A stretch of 34,650 nucleotides of DNA. It comes from Thermocladium sp049965935 (GTDB lineage Archaea > Thermoproteota > Thermoprotei > Thermoproteales > Thermocladiaceae). Made by a program: the position numbers and the translations under genes. This document shows, piece by piece, positions 15,420-23,327 of this stretch. Under the pieces are notes generated by a model. It was not told the origin of the DNA and ran no database searches. It saw only the letters and a program-made list of their open reading frames with translations. The DNA lies in the NCBI GenBank assembly GCA_049965935.1, contig JBMFVP010000012.1, positions 1-34,650 of the forward strand, in the 5' to 3' direction. Each line of letters opens with the position of its first letter. Position 1 is the first letter of the stretch.

Positions 15420-16619
15420 ATGGCAAGGTGGCTCCAGGATACCTTAGTGTATTTCAAGGGCAATGTAGGCGTAATGATGGTATCCTGGTTAATATATGCT
15501 GTTGGCTCATCCATAACTAATCCTTATCTCTCGATATACATGAAGATGCTTGGCGCAGATTCGGAAATGATCGGCATAATATACTCTCTTGGCATGCTCT
15601 CCCAATTAATCACGATAATTCCCGGGGGTCTCCTAACGGATACAATAGGGCGGCGTCGCTCAATAATAATAGGTACTTGGGGAATAGCCGGCACAACGCT
15701 TCTCTATGTCATAGCGCCTAATTGGCAATCGCTTCTAGCGATATACGTGATCAATTCAGCGATGGGTTTTTATCAACCGGCCCTCATGGCTACAATACTG
15801 GACTCACTTCCATCAAATAAAAGGGCCAGCGGCGTCATGTTGGTCTCCGTTCTCCCCCAATTACCTACATTGATACTGCCGCCCCTTGGTGGTGCATTGA
15901 TAAATAGATACGGCTTGCTCGGCATCCGGCTTGCATACTTAATATCGACAATTATGGCCATAATTGTGGCGGTTATACGTCACAAAACGCTCGTGGAGAC
16001 TCTTAACGAGACTCGGAACAAGCTGTCTTTGCGGGAATTACTTGCTTCCTATAATTTACGCTCATCCATATTGAGACTACATGCGAGGGCTAGATTCCTT
16101 CTAGTGGTCATGCTTCTCGTCTCCGCTGCGACTATTTCGGCCAGCACGCTGGTGCCGGTTTATGCTATTTATAAATTGAACCTAAGCACGGTGGCTTGGG
16201 GAACCATTGTGGCAGCGGCCAATGCTGCCTATATGCTGGTGGGTGTAGTGATGGCCTTATATGTAGATAGGTTGCGGCGTTCTCTCCTCCTAATTGGCTC
16301 CATAATGATCTTGATTGCAAATGCATTTGGATTATCGCCCCTTGGAGGGATAGCGATAGCGGTTTACTTAATAGTGATACAGGTTGGCGCTCAAGTTGTA
16401 TCCACATCAATTCAAAGCGATATGGGGGATTACGTTGATGCAAGGGCCAGGGGTAATGCAATTAGCCTCCTCATAATTTTTCAATTAATAGGTCAATCCC
16501 TGGGAAGCTATATAGCCGGCATAACATATAGGCTGAATCCATTAAACATATTTATTATGCCTCTAATAATAATGACTGCAGCAATAATAGCGACCTGGTT
16601 TATAATTCATCATAGATAA
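15420..16619 (+). CDS. MFS transporter (12-helix type)
   Basis: This is a 399-residue major facilitator with about 12 hydrophobic segments. The motif-A loop is GGLLTDTIGRRRSIIIG between helices 2 and 3, and helix 5 has PTLILPPLGGALINRYG, where the prolines and glycines resemble the antiporter-type motif. A charged cytoplasmic loop of about 40 residues near the middle (RHKTLVETLNETRNKLSLRE) separates the halves. The start is ATG 15420, with a TATA-like box (atatttaaaatt, 15388-15399) about 26 bp upstream, so it is separate from the CoA-transferase unit 198 bp before it. The direction of transport and the substrate cannot be read from the sequence. Confidence 0.83.
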   Translation: MARWLQDTLVYFKGNVGVMMVSWLIYAVGSSITNPYLSIYMKMLGADSEMIGIIYSLGMLSQLITIIPGGLLTDTIGRRRSIIIGTWGIAGTTLLYVIAPNWQSLLAIYVINSAMGFYQPALMATILDSLPSNKRASGVMLVSVLPQLPTLILPPLGGALINRYGLLGIRLAYLISTIMAIIVAVIRHKTLVETLNETRNKLSLRELLASYNLRSSILRLHARARFLLVVMLLVSAATISASTLVPVYAIYKLNLSTVAWGTIVAAANAAYMLVGVVMALYVDRLRRSLLLIGSIMILIANAFGLSPLGGIAIAVYLIVIQVGAQVVSTSIQSDMGDYVDARARGNAISLLIIFQLIGQSLGSYIAGITYRLNPLNIFIMPLIIMTAAIIATWFIIHHR

Positions 16620-16773
16620 TTTGGTTTACAATTAAGCATAGCCTCAATGCTTCACATGATACCTATTGGGCCGACCCTTTAATCCTTAACTTAATTTATT
16701 ATGAGCATGTGAATCCAGCTTAGGTGAGTACATTATGAGATGCGGGAAATCCATTAGGATTGAGTCACGGGCC

Positions 16774-17877
16774 TTAGTTCCCCTGCTTTTCCTCCTTTGT
16801 GTTCTTAATAGTTAGCCTAGACTTAGCATAGTACTGCAATGGATTCCTAGTTCCGCATCCCAGATTTGTTGGACATAGTCCCAGAGTATTCATTTCCTGG
16901 CATGAAGGCGGCAAGTATTTGTTTCTGCCTCCCTTAAGGCCAGATATGTGCTCCACTTGGTACCTAGTTATTTTCTCATTAAAGTCAGCGACAGTTTTAA
17001 AGTCATTTATGATTCGCTCAACCGCATCATCTATTTCCAAACCATCATAATCAGTCAATGCATTCACCATGAACGCTGCATAGGCGAATCTAGCCATGTG
17101 GCTCGGGTTCCCGCCGCTCCTCATTTCCTTCATGATGCTCTCAATACAGGGAGGATAGCGAGTAGTCACCTTAACATTGACCGGCTCATATTTTATGCTC
17201 AGCCTCTCCTGCAAATTGCTTAACCTATCCTTTACTGGCTCCATGATTTTTACGAATAATTCCCCCTCCTTGTTGAACGAGTTTATTAAATCAATTACTC
17301 GCCTCTCCACAGTCTCCTCAACCAGCCTAACTAGATCCAACCTATTTACTAGGACGTACCCCCTTATTAATGGTCGCGATCCCAATGCCCAGTATGGATC
17401 ATTACGAGGCATTACTTTTAGGTAATCCCAAACATTAACGCCGAACTCAAATAGCCTAGCGATTTGGCCCCCGACCACGCGGCCGGATGGTTCTATCCTG
17501 ATGCCGAACTCCCTAGCTACATATGATATGCACGCTGCATCCTCCTTGGCTAGGTTTCTCGAGAATAATTTGCTCTCGGCATCCGCAATGCGTCTCCACA
17601 GCCTTGAATTGAGGTGGGCAGCCATAGCCATGGCCAAGAAATGAACAAGGACGGCATTAATGGGATCACTAAGTAATGGAGCCCTCGCCCTCTCCCCTCT
17701 ATTCACGAGATCTTCAAGGAAATCCATGGCCTTTATCACTAGATCCTTATTCTCCGGCTTAGCCAAGTCATCCAACCTAATTCCAGCTCTATCCACCCCA
17801 CGCTTTGCCTCATTGGTGAATGGATACTTAAGTATGAAAGCATCCATATCGCTGGAGAGGCATGTAGGTACACCCAC
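16774..17877 (-). CDS. priL: DNA primase large subunit PriL
   Basis: PriL pairs with PriS to make RNA/DNA primers for replication; its C-terminal domain holds a 4Fe-4S cluster. From the chosen start the protein is about 367 residues. The N-terminal part has the family KYPF pattern close to the start (FILKYPFTNEAK). The Fe-S domain shows four cysteines: PPCIESI, PPSCQEM, LGLCPTN and LGCGTRN, plus the conserved SGGNPSHMARFAYAAF. I chose GTG 17877: the TATA-like tttttata (minus strand, 17900-17907) is centred 26 bp upstream. The reading frame stays open upstream to 17946, but that extension (a hydrophobic ITFLYCWTYLT stretch) would span the promoter and is not seen in primases. ATG 17847 is a fallback. 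The small subunit PriS is not in the window. Confidence 0.9.
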   Translation of the reverse strand: MGVPTCLSSDMDAFILKYPFTNEAKRGVDRAGIRLDDLAKPENKDLVIKAMDFLEDLVNRGERARAPLLSDPINAVLVHFLAMAMAAHLNSRLWRRIADAESKLFSRNLAKEDAACISYVAREFGIRIEPSGRVVGGQIARLFEFGVNVWDYLKVMPRNDPYWALGSRPLIRGYVLVNRLDLVRLVEETVERRVIDLINSFNKEGELFVKIMEPVKDRLSNLQERLSIKYEPVNVKVTTRYPPCIESIMKEMRSGGNPSHMARFAYAAFMVNALTDYDGLEIDDAVERIINDFKTVADFNEKITRYQVEHISGLKGGRNKYLPPSCQEMNTLGLCPTNLGCGTRNPLQYYAKSRLTIKNTKEEKQGN

Positions 17878-17899
17878 GTGCGTTAAATAGGTCCAGCAA

Positions 17900-17907
17900 T
17901 ATAAAAA
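17900..17907 (-). promoter_or_regulatory. TATA-like box that sets the priL start
   Basis: The minus-strand tttttata is centred about 26 bp before the GTG at 17877. A weaker box (ctatttaac, about 17881-17889) would place transcription near 17859 and favour the ATG at 17847. Confidence 0.5.
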
Positions 17908-18091
17908 TGTTATAATCAGCGGAATTTCTATGCTAAATCTTCTCAATTAGTCAGAGAACTACAGCACGAAGACCAATATGAGACCTATTATTGAGGCATC
18001 TAGGCACGGCTGTTTCCTCCATAATGGGCGGGAGCTGGTCGCTCTAGCTGTTGGAATAACCGCAATTTGGCTGTTTTTATTGTTTTATCTT

Positions 18092-18565
18092 TCATGTATT
18101 CATTTCCATAATGATGAGTCGCCGCCCATCTTGTGCTGGCAATATAAATGTTAACTTATATGGATCCCCAAAGAATATGGCTGATACATCATCCCCTAAG
18201 TGTATTTCCCCATCTATTCCATGCACTGCGCAACTTTCGCAGTTCTTAATAATAGACATGATTGACCTAATGGAGCTCGACGCATCTGTTCCCTTCTTTG
18301 TTACTGATATATACATTGCGAAGTGATCTTCATGTGCATGAACATTCACGGTGGCGCCAACGTCTTTCTCAATTTCCTTGCCTAACTCATTCATCTCATT
18401 AGTTACCCGCTGAATCAAGCCGCTGCTCTGCTCCTCTTCATCTGTGGGGGCCACTGCTATATTCATGAGCACCTCTAGATCATCATTCTGCCCAATTCTC
18501 CTAAGCTCCTCACCCAATTTTCTCCATTCCTCGAGCCCAAGCCGTATTTGCTTTATGTCAAACAT
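18092..18565 (-). CDS. Uncharacterised protein, about 157 residues
   Basis: I do not recognise this protein. From the ATG at 18565 it starts MFDIKQIRLGLEEWRKLGEE, a charged helical segment, followed by strands with NIAVAPTDEEEQSSG, VGATVNVHAHEDHFAMYISV, two nearby cysteines in NCESCAVHG, and a strand-rich C terminus (SAIFFGDPYKLTFILPAQDG). No signal peptide or membrane segment is visible. The reading frame stays open to an ATG at 18604, but a TATA-like box (about 18588-18597, ctttaaaaac on minus) lies inside that extension and fits the 18565 start. It lies between AMMECR1 and PriL on the same strand, each with its own promoter. The alternating charged helix and strand pattern suggests a compact soluble alpha/beta domain. 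Confidence 0.65.
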   Translation of the reverse strand: MFDIKQIRLGLEEWRKLGEELRRIGQNDDLEVLMNIAVAPTDEEEQSSGLIQRVTNEMNELGKEIEKDVGATVNVHAHEDHFAMYISVTKKGTDASSSIRSIMSIIKNCESCAVHGIDGEIHLGDDVSAIFFGDPYKLTFILPAQDGRRLIIMEMNT

Positions 18566-18649
18566 CAGATTCATTACATGAAATGGGTTTTTAAAGCTAT
18601 TCACGAAGGAATTATTCAGTTCAAGGCTTCTAGCTCATTTATAATTTAA

Positions 18650-19303
18650 TTAATGGCCCAATCCACTACAGCTTTTCAACTCGCTTAAGAGGTCCCGCTC
18701 CTCTATATCGCCTCTAGGCGTTTTTTCCCTGAATATCTGAGCTTCATATAGATATATCTCTATGTCATCCTCTATCCAGCAATCAGGGGATAGGGAAGCC
18801 TTAATGCATGCCTCGCTCAGGAACGTCATGGAGTCCCAACAATACTCAACGGGGACCTGTGGCAATAGGAGGCCCCCGCCGAAGCCGTGTTGAATAACTA
18901 TTCCATGCTTTCCGACCTCTATATGGTTTGGCAAATCCCGTGGATCCATTTTAACCTGCTCCAGTGGGCTCAGTATACTTACCTCAAAAGCCACCTTACT
19001 TAGCTCCTCCTGATTAAGCGGCATGAATCTTGGATCATCAAATGCAGCCGCGAGTGCGCTGGATATGGTGGCCTTAGCTGTATTTACATTGCCCCGCGGA
19101 TACCCAATGCATCCCCGTAATTCCCGTTTCTCTCCCTCCATGGTCTCAATAGTAGTGAATACGCCATAACTGTCTTGGATTAATTTCGGGGGCGCATCGA
19201 TTGGCACGTTAATTATCTTCCTTGACTTAATGTACTCCTCCACAGCTAATCTCGCTAACCTAACTAAGTACTTCCCCTCCTCCGCATTATACGGCTTAAA
19301 CAT
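18650..19303 (-). CDS. AMMECR1 domain protein
   Basis: The AMMECR1 domain is found across archaea and eukaryotes; its biochemical function is not established. The 217-residue protein shows the invariant LRGCIGYP motif near residue 61, and FDDPRFMPLNQEEL followed by FEVSILSPLEQV in the expected order. Further on it has GIVIQHGFGGGLLLPQVPVEY and the C-terminal CWIEDDIEIYLYEAQIF. The length is normal for archaeal members. The start is ATG 19303, with a TATA-like box (attaatat, 19325-19332) about 26 bp upstream. It is one of four minus-strand genes in a row, each with its own box. In other archaea the domain is often near a MEMO-type protein or a radical SAM gene; none is here. Confidence 0.92.
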   Translation of the reverse strand: MFKPYNAEEGKYLVRLARLAVEEYIKSRKIINVPIDAPPKLIQDSYGVFTTIETMEGEKRELRGCIGYPRGNVNTAKATISSALAAAFDDPRFMPLNQEELSKVAFEVSILSPLEQVKMDPRDLPNHIEVGKHGIVIQHGFGGGLLLPQVPVEYCWDSMTFLSEACIKASLSPDCWIEDDIEIYLYEAQIFREKTPRGDIEERDLLSELKSCSGLGH

Positions 19304-19447
19304 GGTTAAGAGATAAAGCTGGGGATTAATATGCCTTCACACAAATTTGGGAATAAACTTGCTTCAAAGAGGTAGGCCATGTACCTGAGATCATTCCCAA
19401 GAATCCTGAATCCTCAAGAGGTTCTATCCATGAGGGTCCGGGGTAGT

Positions 19448-20017
19448 TTACAATGATAAGTACTTCTCCTCATCTATCTCGTTTAGTATTTTATTTCTTT
19501 GTTGCTCGATTCTCCAGTTTTGTAGCCACTTATACACGGTGGAGTGTTGGCGGCCCGCTAATAGCATGTCTATGGCGTTCCTAGCGGCCTCGGCGTTTTC
19601 GAATCTGCCAATTATGTATATTGATGAGCCTTTTATGTTTATCTTGGTCTCGGTTAGTTCCTCGATGTTTCTCTTGGCTTTGCCGTTTTCCCCTATTATG
19701 AGCCCCTTAAGCCTGGTCACTCTGCCCGGTTTATCCTTATTGACGTAATCAAGGATATTGACCTCCTCCATTAGGTAATCCTTATCGTCCAGCATTAATG
19801 CATCATCTATGGGAAAGCCGGCATTAATTGCCTCAATTATTCGCTTTGATGATATTACATCATCCAGTGTAGCGCCTTCTTGCGGTATTATAGTTACCTT
19901 GCCCTCTTCATGCCTTATTGACACTCTATGAGACTCATATATTATCCTCTCGACCTCACTTGGCAATGGCTCATCAATCACCACGGAGATGCCTCCCCTT
20001 AGGTAATCGCTTATCAT
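19448..20017 (-). CDS. KH-domain RNA-binding protein, archaeal Dim2/Pno1 (Krr1-like)
   Basis: Archaeal Dim2 homologues bind the 3' end of 16S rRNA and take part in small-subunit maturation, together with the Nob1 nuclease. The 189-residue protein has a degenerate N-terminal KH-like domain and a second KH domain with RLKGLIIGENGKAKRNIEELTETKINI, whose core is GxxG-type IGENGK. It is followed by VYKWLQNWRIEQQ, the conserved C-terminal helix of the Pno1/Dim2 family (GRQHSTVYKWL). The start is ATG 20017, with a TATA-like box (tattaaaatg, about 20038-20047) about 26 bp upstream. The gene is often next to RIO kinase and aIF1A genes in other archaea; here it stands alone, divergent from a HAD-like gene. 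Confidence 0.9.
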   Translation of the reverse strand: MISDYLRGGISVVIDEPLPSEVERIIYESHRVSIRHEEGKVTIIPQEGATLDDVISSKRIIEAINAGFPIDDALMLDDKDYLMEEVNILDYVNKDKPGRVTRLKGLIIGENGKAKRNIEELTETKINIKGSSIYIIGRFENAEAARNAIDMLLAGRQHSTVYKWLQNWRIEQQRNKILNEIDEEKYLSL

Positions 20018-20181
20018 GATTATGAATTAAGCCGCTGCATTTTAATACCTTTTGGAGATGATTGGGATGACACCATTTAGTCTCAACTCTAGGCTTATCG
20101 CTTCATGGTTTTGTCGTGGTTCGCAATAGCCATTGTGGCACAATAGAGTTAAATATGGGTTCTCATTATTATCAATTAGCG

Positions 20182-20880
20182 ATGAAGGCTCTATTCATTG
20201 AAGTGCTTAAGACGTTGGTGTACCTGGAGGGTTTTTACTATGAGGCTGCCTATGAGTTAAGCCATGGCTTAGGGGTAAAGGATAAGGCCAGTCTCGCTGC
20301 TGCGTTCGAGAAGGAGTGGGAAGCAGCATATAGTGGGGCCGTGGGGAACGGAACATATAGGTCGCTCAGGTACTTGGCACGGAATGTAATTGCCTCCTTA
20401 TCTAGGAAATTCTCCATGAGCATTAGTCCGCCTGAATTAGATTATTGGGGCAATGCAGTAATCAATGCCTTAATTGATTCCTCTAGGCTATATGATGATG
20501 TAAATGACGCGCTTGCATCATTATCGAATAAGGCCCTTGATCTCTATGTTTTAACTAATCTCGATAATGACATTGCAAAGAAGATATTGCTTAAGCATGA
20601 TATATTACGGTTCTTTAAGGGCGTGATAAGCTCAGACTTAACTCGAATAGGTAAGCCCAGCATCAAGATATTCAATGTAGCCATAAATAAGGCTGGAGTA
20701 AATAAGGGGGATGCGTTAATAGTTAGTGGATTAACGGAGGACATAATTGGAAGCAAGTTGAGCCAAATAAAGATGGTATTCGTGAATAGGGATAATATTA
20801 CGCCAACGCCTCAACCTGATTATGTGATAAAGGACTTAAATGAATTACTGGGCATTATAGAATCACATGAGGTTTCCTGA
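20182..20880 (+). CDS. HAD-fold protein with degenerate catalytic motifs (pseudoenzyme candidate)
   Basis: The protein resembles 2-haloacid-dehalogenase-type HAD hydrolases, but motif I, normally FDVxGTL, reads FIEVLKTL: the nucleophile Asp is Glu, the acid/base Asp position is Leu and the Gly is Lys. Motif IV, usually GDSxxxD, reads VSGLTED, lacking the first Asp. Motif II Thr-Asn (VLTNLDND) and motif III Lys (RIGKPSIKIF) remain, and the cap helices are intact, so the fold is kept while classical aspartyl-phosphate chemistry is unlikely. I use ATG 20182 (MKALFIEV), 30 bp after a TATA-like ttaaatat (20149-20156). A reading frame open from GTG 20116 and an ATG at 20155 are alternatives. It diverges from the Dim2 gene. 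A role as a binding or regulatory protein is an inference. Confidence 0.72.
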   Translation: MKALFIEVLKTLVYLEGFYYEAAYELSHGLGVKDKASLAAAFEKEWEAAYSGAVGNGTYRSLRYLARNVIASLSRKFSMSISPPELDYWGNAVINALIDSSRLYDDVNDALASLSNKALDLYVLTNLDNDIAKKILLKHDILRFFKGVISSDLTRIGKPSIKIFNVAINKAGVNKGDALIVSGLTEDIIGSKLSQIKMVFVNRDNITPTPQPDYVIKDLNELLGIIESHEVS

Positions 20881-20925
20881 ACCGTTGAAGCATTATTTTT
20901 ATTCCTCTACATCCTTAATACTTTT

Positions 20926-21516
20926 ATGGCTGATGCATATCAACTAGCAATAGCCACAATCTCCGTGGCCACTCAATTATTCGCTGTTATAGACCCCATA
21001 GGCGCGGTGCCCCTTTTGTTTAATGTGCCGGATTATGAGAGGAGGATAACTAAGATAAGTAGATTAATAGGGGTAGCGGTGCCCATTATACTATTGGTAT
21101 TTGCATTAATGGGGCCCTACATATTTTCCATATTCGGCATCAATATAAATGACTTCAAGATAGCTGGCGGCATAATATTACTGATAGTTGCAATAGATAT
21201 ATTGAGGGGTGGCACATCCAGCACCGTACCCATAAATCCCGATGATTATATATTGGTTCCAATAGTTACTCCACTACTTGTGGGCCCCGGCGCCATAACT
21301 TCGGCGATAATATACATGACTTACTATCCAATTACCGCTGTTATAATAGGAATAATAATTTCATCATTCTTCACTTACTTAACTGTCAGATACTCCCTAC
21401 TGCTCGTGAGAATAATGGGCCAAAGCATGCTAAAAATGATAGGCAGATTCTTCAGCTTAATAATAGCATCTTGGGCAGTTCAATTAATAATAGAAGGAAT
21501 CACACACTTTATCTAG
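20926..21516 (+). CDS. MarC-family integral membrane protein
   Basis: MarC/UPF0056 proteins are small six-helix membrane proteins of unknown transport function; despite the name, a role in antibiotic resistance is not supported. The 196-residue protein is of standard length. It starts with an amphipathic segment and the family signature FAVIDPIGAVPLLF, followed by hydrophobic segments near residues 47-70, 78-92 and 105-150. LVPIVTPLLVGPGAITSAI is the second conserved MarC block (the IVTPLLVGPGAI core). It has six predicted membrane segments and ends in a helix. The start is ATG 20926, with a TATA-like box (attatttttatt, about 20892-20903) about 26 bp upstream. The gene is monocistronic between the HAD-like and TGT-like genes. 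Confidence 0.9.
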   Translation: MADAYQLAIATISVATQLFAVIDPIGAVPLLFNVPDYERRITKISRLIGVAVPIILLVFALMGPYIFSIFGININDFKIAGGIILLIVAIDILRGGTSSTVPINPDDYILVPIVTPLLVGPGAITSAIIYMTYYPITAVIIGIIISSFFTYLTVRYSLLLVRIMGQSMLKMIGRFFSLIIASWAVQLIIEGITHFI

Positions 21517-21536
21517 GTTCGTTAAAAAAGATAAGT

Positions 21537-21563
21537 CTCGCCCTTAGAGTGTGAGGAGGTCAG
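21537..21563 (+). repeat. Possible trace of a TnpB-type element end
   Basis: The sequence ctcgcccttagagtgtgagg followed by aggtcag resembles the right-end pattern at 11988-12020 (CGCTCTTCAGGGC... GGAGGTTAG) and the typical CTCGCCCTTTAGGGCG-GGAGG ends of this class of elements. The pairing stem is imperfect here. It is a weak hint, offered because it would be the third such trace in the window. Confidence 0.2.
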
Positions 21564-21669
21564 ATATTGATCTTAATAATTAATGGTGGTGAGGTGAATG
21601 CGTATCTTCAAGGATAATACTTAGGCAACATGCAGGTAAAGCTTTAAGTTATCCGTTACCTATATATTT

Positions 21670-22665
21670 GTGAAGATAGTCCTTGGGACTCCGGTCATAG
21701 GTGCGCGTCCAAGACCATGGATAGAGCTTAATTTGCCTGTTCCAATATTGGTCAACTCATTTAACTTAATAAAGCGAAGACCGAATCCAGGGGATGCACC
21801 GCTTCATTCATTGATGCAGCATGAGGGAGAGGTTTGGCTTGATTCTGGCGGTTATCAGTTCCTTAAGAGGGGAATGGAGATCAGCGTAGATAATATAATA
21901 GATATATATTCCAAGTACTGGGATGCCCAGGCTTATCTGAGCCTGGATTATCCTCCATCTCCATTGGATTCAAGGGAAGAGGCTTGGCTCAAGATGAGGA
22001 GAAGCCTGGCTAACTATATTGAATTAAATAGGAGGCTCCCCGGCTTCAATATAGTGCCTGTGGTGCACTTCTATAGAGATGTTAATTTATCAATGGAGAT
22101 GCTAAGGATGGCTCTGGATCATAATCCATCCATGATAGCCATAGGGGCGCTGGTTCCATACATATTGATGACCCATAATGTGCCGAAGAACTCCCGAAGA
22201 ATGGCTTTGGAATTCATTATGAGGGTCAAGGAGAATCATCCCAAAGTCCACGTGCTGGGGCTTGGCAGTCCCATAATAACGCCGATATTAAGGGCACTAG
22301 AGCTGCACTCCACCGATACGGCTACGTGGAGGCTTAAGGCCGTTTATGGCAAGGTAATGATGCCGGGGGGAGGGGAACGACACGTAACTGGACGTGATAT
22401 TAAGTTCGGCAAGAAGGAGGCGACTCTTAATGATATTAATGAGTTATATGGGTTCCTCAAATCCACGGGGTTCCCGCTGCTTGATGATTTCTGGACAAAG
22501 CTTGATAGCTTCGAGTACCGGGCGCTAATCAATGCGTGGGTGGTGTTAATGAGCAATAAGCCGCCCAGCCACGGTGTGTTCAGCGTCATGTATAGGGAAT
22601 TAATGGAGACAATTCAGGTTGAGGGAGATAGTTCCCGGATGCTTAATCAAGGTTCCTTTAAATAA
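21670..22665 (+). CDS. tRNA-guanine transglycosylase-like protein without zinc site (DpdA/TGT superfamily)
   Basis: The fold resembles the TIM-barrel transglycosylases that exchange guanine for 7-deazaguanine bases in tRNA (queuine/archaeosine TGT) or in DNA (DpdA). The 331-residue protein has the TGT/DpdA motif LDSGGYQFL (Asp58), a second aspartate in LSLDYPPSP (Asp93), VHVLGLGSP near residue 193, and an STDTATWRLKAVYGK segment (Asp216), which fits the DpdA-type Asp-Ser/Thr-x-x-Trp nucleophile region. It contains no cysteine, so the CxCxxC zinc site of TGT is absent, and there is no PUA domain. It is not the canonical archaeal TgtA (500 residues or more). The start is GTG 21670, with a TATA-like box (gctttaagtt, about 21642-21651) about 26 bp upstream. 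No deazaguanine synthesis or restriction genes flank it. The superfamily is likely; the substrate is unknown. Confidence 0.68.
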   Translation: MKIVLGTPVIGARPRPWIELNLPVPILVNSFNLIKRRPNPGDAPLHSLMQHEGEVWLDSGGYQFLKRGMEISVDNIIDIYSKYWDAQAYLSLDYPPSPLDSREEAWLKMRRSLANYIELNRRLPGFNIVPVVHFYRDVNLSMEMLRMALDHNPSMIAIGALVPYILMTHNVPKNSRRMALEFIMRVKENHPKVHVLGLGSPIITPILRALELHSTDTATWRLKAVYGKVMMPGGGERHVTGRDIKFGKKEATLNDINELYGFLKSTGFPLLDDFWTKLDSFEYRALINAWVVLMSNKPPSHGVFSVMYRELMETIQVEGDSSRMLNQGSFK

Positions 22666-22678
22666 TTAAGTAGATGAT

Positions 22679-23242
22679 TCAGATGATGGAAAATACCGCA
22701 ATCGCGTGATACATAATTAAGCCGAGCCTCCAAGTTATGATGCCTATCAATGAACCCCCAATACAATCGCTTGGGTAATGCGCTAATAATAATATCCTGG
22801 AGATGGACACTAAAGCTGCCTCGATAATTAATGGTATTCCCCATAGGGGACCAAGCAGTGATGTAACCAATAATGCGGCTCCCCACACTACTGAACAGTG
22901 ATTGCTGGGATACGATGATCCACTGGCCTTAACAGCATTAAGAGGCAGTTTCTCATATGGTCTCGGTCTCCTCACTAATTCCTTAAGAGCTCTTCCGAAC
23001 AGTATCGATAATGCTATGACTATTGCCAGGGATACAGCGGCTCTATACTGCTCCATAACCAGCAGAGCCAGCGCCACTAGTGACCAGAAAGGTAACCTCC
23101 CGTATTTAGTGAGCAACTCCATCGCTCTTCTCGGCGCCCTTAAGCCGGCTGCCCATGCCATGATGGGCTCCTCTCCATCATATAATTTCACCAACGTAGT
23201 AATTGCTATTAATGAAATTAGTGCAGCAATTATTATTGACAT
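22679..23242 (-). CDS. PAP2-family membrane phosphatase
   Basis: PAP2 phosphatases remove phosphate from lipid phosphates and from polyprenyl or phosphatidyl diphosphates, at the membrane. All three motifs are present: KELVRRPRP (K-x6-RP), PSNH (the PSGH motif with Gly replaced by Asn) and SRILLLAHYPSD (SR-x5-H-x3-D). About six hydrophobic segments surround them. The chosen start is ATG 23242 (MSIIIAAL): a TATA-like cttataaa (23266-23273, read tttataag on the minus strand) lies about 27 bp upstream. An alternative TTG at 23254 would overlap the expected transcript start. The protein is about 187 residues, a normal length. A role in recycling polyprenyl carriers or lipid precursors is inferred only from family. 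It ends 13 bp from the TGT-like gene's end, tail to tail. Confidence 0.88.
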   Translation of the reverse strand: MSIIIAALISLIAITTLVKLYDGEEPIMAWAAGLRAPRRAMELLTKYGRLPFWSLVALALLVMEQYRAAVSLAIVIALSILFGRALKELVRRPRPYEKLPLNAVKASGSSYPSNHCSVVWGAALLVTSLLGPLWGIPLIIEAALVSISRILLLAHYPSDCIGGSLIGIITWRLGLIMYHAIAVFSII

Positions 23243-23327
23243 TCGATTCCCCAAAACCCTTGCTTCTTATAAACCTTGAGTTTATTAGGGTAAAACGCGT
23301 TGTCAGAATGATGCTTCGATTCCCCCA

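Noticed and set aside
16774..17946. Signal-anchor-like N terminus for PriL from the longest reading frame
   Set aside because: The extension spans the TATA box at 17900-17907 and is not typical of primase large subunits.
17978..18154. 58-codon plus-strand ORF with a hydrophobic stretch (ELVALAVGITAIWLFLLFYLSC)
   Set aside because: It could be a small membrane protein, but there is no TATA box or Shine-Dalgarno element at a useful distance and it runs antisense into the 3' end of the 157-residue gene. Probably a chance ORF.
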